Below, in pieces: positions 55,967 through 64,000 of a stretch of DNA of 64,000 nucleotides (positions within the stretch are counted from its first letter, which is position 1; every line of letters begins with the position of its first letter). The notes under the pieces are model-generated. The model ran no database searches, had not been told where the DNA came from, and saw only the letters and a list, made by a program, of their open reading frames with translations. The translations under genes and the position numbers were made by a program. Origin of the DNA: Noviherbaspirillum cavernae (lineage in GTDB: Bacteria; Pseudomonadota; Gammaproteobacteria; Burkholderiales; Burkholderiaceae_D); the NCBI RefSeq assembly GCF_003590875.1, contig NZ_QYUN01000002.1, positions 3,162,001 to 3,226,000 on the forward strand. Direction: 5' to 3'.

Positions 55967-56824
55967 ATGACAAACCGCCATCAAATGAAGCGGCGCGGTC
56001 ATTGCGGCATCCATGGCAATCGGGGCACACACGTGTTGGACAAACTTCGAAAACATCGCGCGGCATCGCTTGCGGCACTGGCGCTGGCGGGAGCGGCGCA
56101 ACCCGCCAGCGCCGTGACGCAATTGCGCACCGCCGCCCAGGAAGGCACCGATCCCAAGTACATCGCCGCCGCACCGGGCGGCAGCGCGATCACCGGCCTG
56201 TGCATCGACATACTGCGCGCCATCGAGCGGGTCGAGCCCGACGTGAAATTCGTCGGCGACCAGAACTGGATGCCGCTGGCGCGCATCGAGGCGGAGCTGG
56301 CTGCCGGCGCGCAGGATGCGGCTCCCTGCCTCGTGAAGAATCCGGAGCGGGACGCCCGGCTGGTGTTCATCGAGCCGCCGCTGTACCAGATCAGCTTCGT
56401 GCTGGCGGCACGCGCAAATGACCCGATTCAGGTGAGCGGCTGGCCGGACGTGCGCAATCTCGGACCGGACGGCGTCGTGCTTGTCATGAAAAGCAGCGGC
56501 GCAATCAATCGCGTCAACAAGGATGGCACCGGCATCCTCTTCGACGCCGAGGCCAAGACGCCCGAACTCAACCTGCGCAAGCTTGCCGCCGGCAGAGGCC
56601 GCTTCTTTTACCACCGCACGCCGGGCCTGAAGCGGGAAATCAGCCGCGCCGGACTGGACGGCAAAATCCGCATTCTTGCTCCGGCAATGGAAGTGACGCC
56701 CGCATATCTGGTGCTCGGCAGGCATGTGTCCAAAGAGGTGACGGACAAGGTGCGGCGCGCCGTCTCGCAGCTGCACGCATCAGGCGAACTGGCGCGCATC
56801 TTTCAGAAATGGGATGGCGAATAG
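55967..56824 (+). CDS. Solute-binding protein, SBP_bac_3-like
   Basis: 285 residues from ATG 55967; an extended polar stretch precedes the hydrophobic AASLAALALAGAAQPASA, so the true start may be a GTG at 56033. The mature part resembles amino-acid-type periplasmic receptors: ITGLCIDILRAIERVEPDVKF, WMPLARIEAELAAGAQDAA and VLGRHVSKEVTDKVRRAVSQ. There is no permease or ATPase beside it, so it may be a lone sensor or an orphan receptor. Transcribed away from glcD. Confidence 0.75.
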   Translation: MTNRHQMKRRGHCGIHGNRGTHVLDKLRKHRAASLAALALAGAAQPASAVTQLRTAAQEGTDPKYIAAAPGGSAITGLCIDILRAIERVEPDVKFVGDQNWMPLARIEAELAAGAQDAAPCLVKNPERDARLVFIEPPLYQISFVLAARANDPIQVSGWPDVRNLGPDGVVLVMKSSGAINRVNKDGTGILFDAEAKTPELNLRKLAAGRGRFFYHRTPGLKREISRAGLDGKIRILAPAMEVTPAYLVLGRHVSKEVTDKVRRAVSQLHASGELARIFQKWDGE

Positions 56825-56872
56825 GCGCGCCCCGGCGATCGGGTGCGGTCACACGCGCAGTCACACGCGCAG

Positions 56873-57760
56873 TCACACGTTTTGGAACGCCGCCATCAAC
56901 CAGTCAAGGAACAGCCGGACCTCAGGCCGCTCGCGCGGCGGCTCTTCATAGACGACGTAATATGCGTGCGGCGGTGTCGCCAGACAAACGTCGAACAATT
57001 GCACCACTTCACCGGATGCGATCATTTCCTGCGCAAAATGCTTGCGCGTCAGGCCGACGCCATGACCATGGCGGATGGCTTCGAGCAGCAGGCCGAGGTC
57101 ATCGAGCCGCAAACCGCTTGACGGTTCGGGCCAATCGAGGCCGGCCACCTCGAACCAGGGTTGCCACGGCTCCAGCGCAGAGCGCAGCAGCGTCGCCTTC
57201 TGCAGATCGGAAGGCGTCTTCAGCCCGCCGATCTGCTCCAGATAGCGCGGGCTTGCCACCGCAAAGGCCGGTTCGTTGAATAATTTCTTCGTCTGGATAT
57301 CCGGGTAGTTGCCGGCGCCGAAGCGCACTTCCAGATCGCTCTCGGACAGGCTCAAGTCATACAGCGGCACGGACAGAAAAATCTCCACCGAAATATCGGG
57401 ATGCAGGGCGGTGAACCCGGACAGGCGCGGCACCAGCAAGTAACGTGCGAAGGTCGGCGGCACCGTGACCTTGACCCGCGGCTGCACCGGCGCATTGCGA
57501 TGCGGCAGCGGAAAGTCCGTCAGGGTGCGCAAGGCGGCGCGCACGACGTCGAGATAACGCCGGCCGAATTCCGACACCGTGACGGTCCGCCCGTCGCGAA
57601 TGAACAGGCGTTCGCCGACGAATTCCTCCAGCAGCCGGATCCGGTGCGACAGCGCGGAAGGCGTGATGCACAACTCCTCCGCCGCAATGGCAAACGAGCC
57701 GTGACGGGCGGCCGCCTCAAAGGCGGATAGTGCGTGAACCGGGGGGAGTCGTGTTGCCAT
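56873..57760 (-). CDS. LysR-family regulator (GcvA-like)
   Basis: 295 residues. N-terminal winged helix MATRLPPVHALSAFEAAARHG, SFAIAAEELCITPSALSHRI, then a substrate-binding-like effector domain. GcvA-type regulator start (LPPVHALSAFEAAARHGSF). ATG at 57760. It lies between a solute-binding protein and a lactate-type flavoprotein; the regulated gene is not obvious. Confidence 0.88.
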   Translation of the reverse strand: MATRLPPVHALSAFEAAARHGSFAIAAEELCITPSALSHRIRLLEEFVGERLFIRDGRTVTVSEFGRRYLDVVRAALRTLTDFPLPHRNAPVQPRVKVTVPPTFARYLLVPRLSGFTALHPDISVEIFLSVPLYDLSLSESDLEVRFGAGNYPDIQTKKLFNEPAFAVASPRYLEQIGGLKTPSDLQKATLLRSALEPWQPWFEVAGLDWPEPSSGLRLDDLGLLLEAIRHGHGVGLTRKHFAQEMIASGEVVQLFDVCLATPPHAYYVVYEEPPRERPEVRLFLDWLMAAFQNV

Positions 57761-57803
57761 GAAAAATAGAGTCAAAAATCATCTGATGCGCCTCGGAGTT
57801 GGT

Positions 57804-57976
57804 GTTCAAACCGTAGCGAGCGCCTCAAGGTCGGGCCGGGAAGCGGAACCGGCGTAGCTGGGAATTCGGATAGCCTGCTATCTGCCAGCGAAGCGGTTTG
57901 CGCTTGCAAGCGCAAACTCCCTCACTGGACAACGAGCATCACAGGCCCGAGATTGAGGCGCGCAGCAGGTTTGAAC
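57804..57976. repeat. Long inverted repeat between the LysR gene and the FAD oxidase
   Basis: Arms 57804-57837 (GTTCAAACCGTAGCGAGCGC onward) and 57944-57976 (inverse GTTCAAACCTGCTGCGCGCC) match over most of 33 positions. The loop contains smaller palindromes, GATAGCCTGCTATC and GTTTGCGCTTGCAAGCGCAA. Noncoding. Confidence 0.65.
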
Positions 57977-57986
57977 GCCAACTCCC

Positions 57987-59396
57987 CTACCACTGGATAA
58001 TCTTGCCGGGATTCAAAATATTCTTCGGGTCCAGTGCATGCTTGATGCGGCGCATCGTTTCAATCGCTTCCACGCCATGCTCCTGCACCAGAAATTCCAT
58101 CTTGTGCATGCCGACGCCATGCTCGCCAGTGCAGGTGCCATCCATCTCGATGGCGCGCGCCACCATGCGTGCATTCACGCCTTCGGCTCTCGCGACATCG
58201 GCGGGATCATGCGGATCGACCATCATCAGCACGTGGAAGTTGCCGTCGCCGACATGGCCGATGATGGAATGAATGATGCCGTTCTTTTCGCAATCGGCCT
58301 TGGTATCGAGGATGCATTCGGCGAGGCGCGAAATCGGCACGCAGCAATCGGTGGAAATGGCGCGCGCGCCCGGGCGCATCTGCAGCATCGCGAAGTAGGC
58401 GTTGTGACGCGCAGTCCACAGGCGCGAACGATCTTCCGGGCGCGTTGCCCATTCGAAACCGATGGCGTTGTATTCCGCCGCGATCTGCTGCACCGTCTCG
58501 GCCTGCTCCTTGACACCGTGTTCGCTGCCGTGGAATTCGAACAGCAGCAGGGGTTGTTCCGGCAGAGTGAGCTTGTCGTGCGCGTTGATGCAGCGCACGC
58601 TGTTCTCATCGAGGAATTCGACGCGCGCGACCGGCACGCCCATCTGGATGGTCTGGATCACGGCGTTGACGGCGTCGGCTGCCGTCGGAAACGAGCAGAC
58701 TGCAGCGGAGATCGCTTCCGGCTGCGGATAGAGCCTGACAGTGACTTCGGTGATGATGCCGAGCGTGCCTTCGCTGCCGACGAAGACGCGCGTCAGATCG
58801 TAGCCGGCGGAGGATTTTCTGGCGCGCGTGCCGGTCTTGATGATGCGCCCATCGGCCGTCACGACCGTCAGCGCCAGCGTGTTTTCGCGCATGGTGCCGT
58901 AGCGCACGGCATTGGTGCCGGAAGCGCGCGTTGCCGCCATACCGCCCAGTGAGGCATCCGCACCCGGATCGATGGGGAAGAACAGGCCGGTGTCGCGGAT
59001 CTCCTGGTTCAGCTGCTTGCGCGTGACGCCGGCCTGCACCGTCGCGGTCAGGTCTTCGGCATGGATTGCGACCACCTGATTCATGTGCGACAGGTCGATC
59101 GTGACCCCGCCCTGCAGCGCCAGCACATGGCCTTCAAGCGAGGTGCCGGTGCCGTAGGGAATGACCGGCACTGCGTGCTTGCTGCACAGTTTCACCGCAG
59201 CGGCGACTTCCTCGGTGGATTGGGCGAATACGACCGCGTCGGGCAGCATCGGATCATAGGACGATTCGTCGCGGCCATGATGTTCGCGCACGGCATGCGC
59301 GGTGGACAGACGATCGTCAAACAGCAATTTGAGCTCGGCCAGCAAGGCGTCGGATAGCGGCTTCCTGAGTGCCGCCGGTTGGACAGGTTGGTTCAT
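57987..59396 (-). CDS. FAD-binding oxidase, D-lactate dehydrogenase (cytochrome) type
   Basis: 469 residues, GlcD/DLD superfamily flavoprotein. PCMH-type FAD blocks: VIPYGTGTSLEGHVLALQGG, FFPIDPGADASLGGMAATRASG, FVGSEGTLGIITEVTVRLYPQ, and catalytic HSIIGHVGDGNFHVLMMVDP and GEHGVGMHKMEF. Compared with GlcD it lacks glcE/glcF partners, so cytochrome-linked D-lactate or D-2-hydroxy-acid oxidation is most likely. The long inverted repeat lies just after its stop codon. Confidence 0.88.
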   Translation of the reverse strand: MNQPVQPAALRKPLSDALLAELKLLFDDRLSTAHAVREHHGRDESSYDPMLPDAVVFAQSTEEVAAAVKLCSKHAVPVIPYGTGTSLEGHVLALQGGVTIDLSHMNQVVAIHAEDLTATVQAGVTRKQLNQEIRDTGLFFPIDPGADASLGGMAATRASGTNAVRYGTMRENTLALTVVTADGRIIKTGTRARKSSAGYDLTRVFVGSEGTLGIITEVTVRLYPQPEAISAAVCSFPTAADAVNAVIQTIQMGVPVARVEFLDENSVRCINAHDKLTLPEQPLLLFEFHGSEHGVKEQAETVQQIAAEYNAIGFEWATRPEDRSRLWTARHNAYFAMLQMRPGARAISTDCCVPISRLAECILDTKADCEKNGIIHSIIGHVGDGNFHVLMMVDPHDPADVARAEGVNARMVARAIEMDGTCTGEHGVGMHKMEFLVQEHGVEAIETMRRIKHALDPKNILNPGKIIQW

Positions 59397-59515
59397 GTTT
59401 ACCTCCGGGTTGAGCGATTTTACCCCCGCAAAAGATGTGGTGCTGAGTTCGGTTTGCCGATGCGCCAGGCGCGCCTTTTTGCCGTATCCTCACCCTGTTT
59501 TCCACCTTACTTCCA

Positions 59516-60073
59516 ATGATCATGGGCAACCGACTTTCGAAAATTGCAACCCGCACCGGCGACAACGGCACCACCGGACTGGGCGATGGCAGCCGCACCG
59601 GCAAGGACAGCGTGCGCGTGCACGCGATAGGCGAGGTGGATGAGCTGAATTCGCACATCGGCCTGCTGCTGTGCGAAGACCTGCCCGCCGCGTTGCGCGA
59701 GGAATTGATCTCGATCCAGCACGACCTGTTCGACCTCGGCGGCGAACTGTGCATCCCCGGTTACACGCTGATCACCGAACCCCACGTGGTACGGCTCGAT
59801 GCCTTGCTGGAGAAATACAATGCCGACCTGCCGCCCCTGAAGGATTTCATCCTCCCGGCAGGATCGCGCGCGGCGGCGCAGTCGCATGTCTGCCGCACCG
59901 TGTGCCGGCGCGCGGAACGCAGCATCGTCGGCCTCGGCAACAGCGAGACGATCAACGACAAGCCGCGGCAGTATGTGAACCGATTGTCGGATTTATTGTT
60001 TGTCTTGTCGCGGGTGCTGAATCGCCATGCGGGTGGCAGCGATGTGCTGTGGGAGAAGGATCGGGAGCGCTAG
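59516..60073 (+). CDS. ATP:cob(I)alamin adenosyltransferase, PduO type
   Basis: 185 residues. Makes adenosylcobalamin from cob(I)alamin and ATP. Family blocks: ATRTGDNGTTGLGDGSRTGK (ATP loop), AIGEVDELNSHIGLLL, ILPAGSRAAAQSHVCRTVCRRAER and YVNRLSDLLFVLSRVLNR. A second ATG at 59522 (MGNRLSK) is an alternative start. Standalone; no vitamin-B12-dependent enzyme is nearby. Confidence 0.93.
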   Translation: MIMGNRLSKIATRTGDNGTTGLGDGSRTGKDSVRVHAIGEVDELNSHIGLLLCEDLPAALREELISIQHDLFDLGGELCIPGYTLITEPHVVRLDALLEKYNADLPPLKDFILPAGSRAAAQSHVCRTVCRRAERSIVGLGNSETINDKPRQYVNRLSDLLFVLSRVLNRHAGGSDVLWEKDRER

Positions 60074-60191
60074 GCGCGACCGAAGGATTCGATACTGGTC
60101 CACCGTGCCCGGCTCAGCCTCCATGAAACTGACCCGCGTGTACCGGACCATGGGTCTGCATGCACACAGGCTGAATCCACTCAGCAGAATG

Positions 60192-60221
60192 AAAAAAGCG
60201 ACGTCATCGCGTCGCTTTTTT
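60192..60221. terminator. Bidirectional terminator between the adenosyltransferase and dxs
   Basis: AAAAAAGCGACG (60192-60203) pairs perfectly with CGTCGCTTTTTT (60210-60221). It is symmetrical with A- and T-runs, so it works for both converging genes. The 118 bp before it hold no gene. Confidence 0.9.
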
Positions 60222-60240
60222 CATTCCTTGATGTGAACGA

Positions 60241-62112
60241 TCAATTGTTGACCACCAGCCGCGGCTCGCCCTTGCCGAAGCGCTGACTGATCGCCGCGGC
60301 GATGCCTTTCGCGTCCAGTCCGCATGCGGCCAGCAACTGGTTCGCATCGCCGTGGTCGATGAACCTGTCCGGCAGGCCCAGATGCAGAATCGGCTTGACG
60401 ATGCCCGCTTCGGCCAGTGCCTCGGCCACTGCGGCTCCGGCTCCGCCCATGATGGAGCCCTCCTCCACCGTGACCAGCGCCTCGTGCGTCTGCGCCAGCT
60501 GCTTGAGCAGTTCGACGTCGAGTGGCTTGACGAAGCGCATGTTCGCGACCGTGGCATTCAATTCATTCGCTGCCTCGAGCGCAGGCGCGACCATGGTGCC
60601 GAAGGCGAGAATCGCGACATGCTGTCCTTCGCGCCTGATCTCGCCCTTGCCCAGCGGGATGGTGTCGAGGTCCTTCTCGACCTGCGCGCCGATGCCCGCG
60701 CCGCGCGGATAGCGCACCGATGCCGGACCCTTGTACTGATAGGCGGTGGACAGCATGCGGCGGCACTCGTTTTCATCAGACGCCGCCATCACCACCATGT
60801 TGGGGATGCAGCGCAGGTAGGCGATGTCGTAGTTGCCGGCATGGGTCGCGCCATCGGCACCGACCAGGCCGGAGCGGTCGAGCGCGAAAGTCACGTCGAG
60901 GTTTTGCAGAGCAACATCGTGGATCAGCTGGTCGTAAGCGCGCTGCAGGAAGGTCGAGTAGATCGCGACCACCGGTTTCAGATCTTCGCATGCCATGCCG
61001 GCGGCAAACGTCACCGCGTGCTGCTCCGCGATGCCGACGTCGTAATAGCGATCGGGGAAGCGCTGCTCGAACTGCACCATGCCGGAACCTTCGCGCATCG
61101 CGGGCGTGATGCCGATCAGCTTTCTGTCATGCGCCGCCATGTCGCACAGCCAGTCGCCGAAGACCTGCGTGTACGTCACCTTGCCAGACGTCGCCGGCTT
61201 GATGCCTTCGGCCGGATTGAACTTGCCGGGACCGTGATACAGCACGGGATCGGCCTCGGCCAGCTTGTAGCCCTGCCCTTTTTTCGTGACCACGTGCAGG
61301 AATTGCGGGCCCTTCAGGTTCTTCAGATTCTGCAGAGTCGGAACCAGCGATTCCAGATCATGGCCGTCGATCGGTCCGATGTAGTTGAAGCCGAATTCCT
61401 CGAACATGGTGGCGGGAACAACCATGCCCTTCGCGTGTTCTTCCAGGCGTTTCGCCAGTTCCAGCATCGGCGCCGGCAGCACTGACTTGCCGACGTTCTT
61501 GGCCGTCGCATAGAACTTGCCAGACATCAGCCGCGCCAGATAGCGGTTCAATGCGCCGACCGGCGGCGAGATCGACATGTCGTTGTCGTTCAGGATCACG
61601 AGCAGGTTGATGTCGTCATGCACGCCGGCATTGTTCAATGCCTCGAACGCCATGCCGGCAGTCATCGCACCGTCGCCGATCACGGCAATCGCGTGGCGGT
61701 TCTCGCCCTTGGTCTTCGCCGCCAGCGCCATGCCGAGCGCGGCGGAAATCGAAGTCGAGGAATGCGCGGTGCCGAAGGTGTCGTATTCGCTCTCGCTGCG
61801 GCGCGGGAAGCCGGAGATGCCATTCAATTGTCGCAAGGTCGGCATCTGGTCGCGGCGTCCGGTCAGGATCTTGTGCGGATAGGTCTGATGACCGACATCC
61901 CACACGATCCGGTCTTCCGGCGTGTTGAACACGTAATGCAGCGCGATCGTCAGCTCCACCGTGCCGAGGTTGGACGACAGATGTCCGCCGGTCTTCGATA
62001 CCGAATCGAGCACGAAGGCGCGCAACTCATCCGCCAGCGGCTTCAACTGCGTGCGTGGCAGCTTGCGCAGATCCTCGGGGCGGTCAATTTTCTTCAGTAA
62101 ATCCATACTCAT
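60241..62112 (-). CDS. dxs: 1-deoxy-D-xylulose-5-phosphate synthase
   Basis: Thiamine-diphosphate enzyme condensing pyruvate and glyceraldehyde-3-phosphate, first step of the MEP isoprenoid route. 623 residues. ThDP motif [18 protein letters not shown]...[31 protein letters not shown] transketolase core with [15 protein letters not shown]; catalytic His in [11 protein letters not shown]. 1 bp after ispA; supplies the C5 units that IspA elongates. Confidence 0.97.
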   Translation of the reverse strand: MSMDLLKKIDRPEDLRKLPRTQLKPLADELRAFVLDSVSKTGGHLSSNLGTVELTIALHYVFNTPEDRIVWDVGHQTYPHKILTGRRDQMPTLRQLNGISGFPRRSESEYDTFGTAHSSTSISAALGMALAAKTKGENRHAIAVIGDGAMTAGMAFEALNNAGVHDDINLLVILNDNDMSISPPVGALNRYLARLMSGKFYATAKNVGKSVLPAPMLELAKRLEEHAKGMVVPATMFEEFGFNYIGPIDGHDLESLVPTLQNLKNLKGPQFLHVVTKKGQGYKLAEADPVLYHGPGKFNPAEGIKPATSGKVTYTQVFGDWLCDMAAHDRKLIGITPAMREGSGMVQFEQRFPDRYYDVGIAEQHAVTFAAGMACEDLKPVVAIYSTFLQRAYDQLIHDVALQNLDVTFALDRSGLVGADGATHAGNYDIAYLRCIPNMVVMAASDENECRRMLSTAYQYKGPASVRYPRGAGIGAQVEKDLDTIPLGKGEIRREGQHVAILAFGTMVAPALEAANELNATVANMRFVKPLDVELLKQLAQTHEALVTVEEGSIMGGAGAAVAEALAEAGIVKPILHLGLPDRFIDHGDANQLLAACGLDAKGIAAAISQRFGKGEPRLVVNN

Positions 62113-62113
62113 A

Positions 62114-63016
62114 CTAAGCTTTCCGCTGCACGATCAAGTCAGCCAGTTCGCGCAAGCGCTGCGCCTTGTCTCCGAACGAAGCAAGCGCCCGATGGGCGTC
62201 GTTCCGCAATTTTTCCGCCAGCTGCCGCGACTCATCCAGTCCGAGAATCGAGACATACGTGGGCTTGTTGTCGGCGGCATCCTTGCCCGCCGTCTTGCCC
62301 AGCGTGGTCGAATCCGCCGTCGCATCCAGCACGTCGTCCACTACCTGAAACGCGAGGCCGATCGCCTTCGCATACGCATCGAGCGCCGACTCTTCCGCCG
62401 CGGAGAGCGCCTTGCCGCTCAATGCGCCCAGCAGCACCGATGCGCGCAGCAAGGCACCCGTCTTCAGCTGATGCATGCGCTCCAGTTCGCCCAGCGACAG
62501 CGTGACGCCGACACTCGCCAGATCGATGGCCTGCCCGCCGCACATGCCGACCGACCCGGCGGCGTGCGCGAGCAGGCGGATCATCGCGAGCTTGCGCGCG
62601 GCATCCACGTCAGTGTCCGTGTCATCGGACAGCACGAGGAAGGCCTGCGCCTGCAGCGAATCGCCGACCAGCAAGGCCGTGGCATCGTCGTATTTCACAT
62701 GCACGGTGGGCTTGCCGCGCCGCAGCGCGTCGTCGTCCATGCATGGCATGTCGTCATGCACCAGCGAATAGGCGTGAATCATTTCCACCGCAGCAGCAGC
62801 GCGCTCCAGCGCACCCTGCTGCGCATCGAACAGTTCGCCGGCCGCGAATACCAGCAGCGGCCGCACCCGCTTGCCGCCATCGAGCGCTGCGTAGCGCATC
62901 GCCTCGTGCAGCCGTGCCGGCAATTCCCGTTCGCCGGGAAGAAAAGACGCCAGCGCATCTTCCATCGTCGACTGGACGCGCTTCATCCAGTCCGCAAAGA
63001 CCTGCGGGGCCGTCAT
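62114..63016 (-). CDS. ispA: Farnesyl diphosphate synthase (geranyltranstransferase)
   Basis: 300-residue prenyltransferase building C15 from C5 units. The two Asp-rich Mg sites are [14 protein letters not shown] and [19 protein letters not shown] and [11 protein letters not shown] are typical. Start ATG 63016 overlaps xseB by 4 bp (ATGA). The frame upstream of that runs inside xseB. Standard xseB-ispA-dxs operon. Confidence 0.96.
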   Translation of the reverse strand: MTAPQVFADWMKRVQSTMEDALASFLPGERELPARLHEAMRYAALDGGKRVRPLLVFAAGELFDAQQGALERAAAAVEMIHAYSLVHDDMPCMDDDALRRGKPTVHVKYDDATALLVGDSLQAQAFLVLSDDTDTDVDAARKLAMIRLLAHAAGSVGMCGGQAIDLASVGVTLSLGELERMHQLKTGALLRASVLLGALSGKALSAAEESALDAYAKAIGLAFQVVDDVLDATADSTTLGKTAGKDAADNKPTYVSILGLDESRQLAEKLRNDAHRALASFGDKAQRLRELADLIVQRKA

Positions 63017-63267
63017 TCGTCCGCCTCGGCCACGCCATCGGCGGCAAACGGCTTGAGCATTTCGCCCTCCAGCACCTTGACCTGGTTCTCGACCTTGTCG
63101 AGTTGGCCTGCACAAAATTTAACCAGTTCCGAACCGCGCTTGTAGGCAGCCACGGATGTTTCCAGCGGCAACTCGCCCGCCTCCATCTGGGCAACCAGTT
63201 GTTCCAGCTCCGCCATCGCTTCTTCGAACGATGCGGGCTGATCGGTGGATGGGGATTTTTTTGGCAT
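63013..63267 (-). CDS. xseB: Exodeoxyribonuclease VII small subunit
   Basis: 84-residue helical subunit of the single-strand DNA exonuclease. SFEEAMAELEQLVAQMEAGELPLE and AYKRGSELVKFCAGQLDKVE are the family blocks. First in xseB-ispA-dxs; overlaps ispA by 4 bp. The large subunit is elsewhere. Confidence 0.96.
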   Translation of the reverse strand: MPKKSPSTDQPASFEEAMAELEQLVAQMEAGELPLETSVAAYKRGSELVKFCAGQLDKVENQVKVLEGEMLKPFAADGVAEADE

Positions 63268-63655
63268 AGACGCTGGATATGAAGTTCAGCCCGATATTTT
63301 AGAGCAAACCGACTGATCAAGGGCTGAATCACAGGATGGAGCGGGCTTGCCCGCCCGCAGCAAAAATTGCAATTCACGCAACGGAAGGAGTCGATGCCGG
63401 TGCAACCCTCAACGCATTGCGGTGTCTGAGAAGGGGCGCAGACACGCCACATCTGCGCATTGCAATTTTGCAATCGTTCGTGAAAGGAAGGTGCACGAAG
63501 ACATGCGGCCGCGCCCTTGGCCGGGCAAGCCTGATCGCAAGTTGCCAGGGTATAATCGCTGGTTCTGTCCAAAATTTCCGTTTCATCTTTTTTGAATACT
63601 GGTTTTTGCGGATTCTTTCTCTCTTAGGTTGGTGCAAATTAATTTGGGGGTGGGG
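63268..63655. promoter_or_regulatory. Divergent region between xseB and the Rieske gene, with nested palindromes
   Basis: 388 bp without a gene. GCGGGC-TT-GCCCGC at 63341-63354; then GCAAAAATTGCAAT (63360-63373) pairs with ATTGCAATTTTGC (63459-63471); in between GTGTCTG (63422-63428) pairs with CAGACAC (63439-63445). TATAAT at 63551-63556 is a perfect -10 box for the Rieske gene, with a leader of about 95 nt. The xseB promoter is probably next to its start codon. Confidence 0.5.
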
Positions 63656-64000
63656 ATGTCCGATCTGGCTAATATCGCCAAGCTCGCGCGATCCAACGCG
63701 CAACTTCCTGTCAACGTCTATTTCGACGAAACGCTGTTGCAACAGGAAATCACACAACTTTTCCAGCAAGGTCCTCGTTACGCCGGCCATGAATTGATGG
63801 TTCCGAACGCGGGCGACTACGCCACGCTGGCGTGGGAAAACGAAGGCCGCATGCTGGTGCGCAACACGCAAGGCATTCAACTGCTGTCCAACGTGTGCCG
63901 CCACCGGCAGGCAAAAATGCTCGACGGCCGCGGCAATACGAACAACATCGTGTGCCCGCTGCATCGCTGGACCTACGATCTCAAGGGTGAATTGATCGGC
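63656..64000 (+). CDS. Rieske [2Fe-2S] aromatic-ring-hydroxylating-type oxygenase (partial, 3' end missing)
   Basis: 115 residues from ATG 63656 (MSDLANIAKLARSNAQLPVN), running off the right edge. The Rieske cluster is complete: VCRHRQAKM (Cys-x-His) and CPLHRWTYDLKG (Cys-x2-His), 18 residues between the pairs. LPVNVYFDETLLQQE and YAGHELMVPNAGDYATLAW fit the N-terminus of the alpha-subunit family. A catalytic iron domain should follow outside the window. Substrate unknown; it may also be a demethylase-type member. Confidence 0.88.
   Translation, partial: MSDLANIAKLARSNAQLPVNVYFDETLLQQEITQLFQQGPRYAGHELMVPNAGDYATLAWENEGRMLVRNTQGIQLLSNVCRHRQAKMLDGRGNTNNIVCPLHRWTYDLKGELIG

Noticed and set aside
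60074..60236. Short frame crossing the terminator before dxs
   Set aside because: It uses the adenosyltransferase 3' end and the terminator stem as codons; no ribosome site.

Overview
The window reads as a chromosomal segment of a high-GC betaproteobacterium. Gene content and order fit Burkholderiales, most likely Oxalobacteraceae (Herbaspirillum/Noviherbaspirillum/Herminiimonas-like). This placement is an inference from neighbourhoods such as lptD|amgK-murU-pepP, recG-oxyR, hemP-bfd-bfr, queA-tgt-yajC-secDF and xseB-ispA-dxs, not from a database match. No tRNA, rRNA or CRISPR array was seen. Most of the window is ordinary housekeeping DNA, broken by short accessory stretches and several long palindromic intergenic repeats.

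Layout. 1-6.4 kb: partial lptD (outer-membrane LPS assembly) diverges from a peptidoglycan-recycling and quinone run (amgK, murU, pepP, UbiH-like hydroxylase). 6.5-8.1 kb: an intact IS481-family insertion sequence sits inside a palindromic repeat. 8.2-17.9 kb: a catabolic run on the minus strand, hutU2 - ABC binding protein - permease - ATPase - CaiB-type CoA transferase - quinone oxidoreductase - hutU1, with a divergent LysR regulator. The run begins and ends with a urocanate hydratase, and the first one departs from the family at several conserved positions. 18-21.4 kb: proton-translocating transhydrogenase (pntAA, pntAB, pntB) with panD inserted between its subunits. 21.7-25.2 kb: nudJ-mnmA, then a Fur-type iron cluster (hemP, two small unknown frames, bfd, bfr). 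25.2-29.8 kb: GST, purB, cytochrome b561, two YceI proteins, MarR.

29.8-37.5 kb: secF-secD-yajC-tgt-queA on the minus strand and recG on the plus strand. 37.8-41.6 kb: oxyR, then an A+T-richer SGNH/MBOAT O-acetylation pair. 41.8-47.6 kb: ubiA, a DUF883 protein, proC-yggS, pilT-pilU, glutathione peroxidase. 47.8-51.7 kb: an accessory patch with two multidomain MliC-type lipoproteins, a cupin, a decayed SnoaL-like gene with an in-frame stop, two orphan membrane proteins and DUF3175. 51.8-59.4 kb: glcDEF glycolate oxidase, a solute-binding protein, a LysR and a D-lactate-dehydrogenase-type flavoprotein. 59.5-64 kb: ATP:cob(I)alamin adenosyltransferase, xseB-ispA-dxs, and the start of a Rieske oxygenase cut by the window edge.

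The most promising target for new biology is the double-hutU cluster (8.2-16.8 kb). Its combination of a diverged urocanate hydratase, dedicated ABC uptake, CoA transferase and zinc-independent reductase, without hutH, hutI or hutG/F nearby, suggests catabolism of an imidazole-acrylate-like compound other than histidine. A second original point is a palindromic repeat family (12246-12436 and 54128-54241) whose two copies both start at the stop codon of a gene inside a same-strand gene run.
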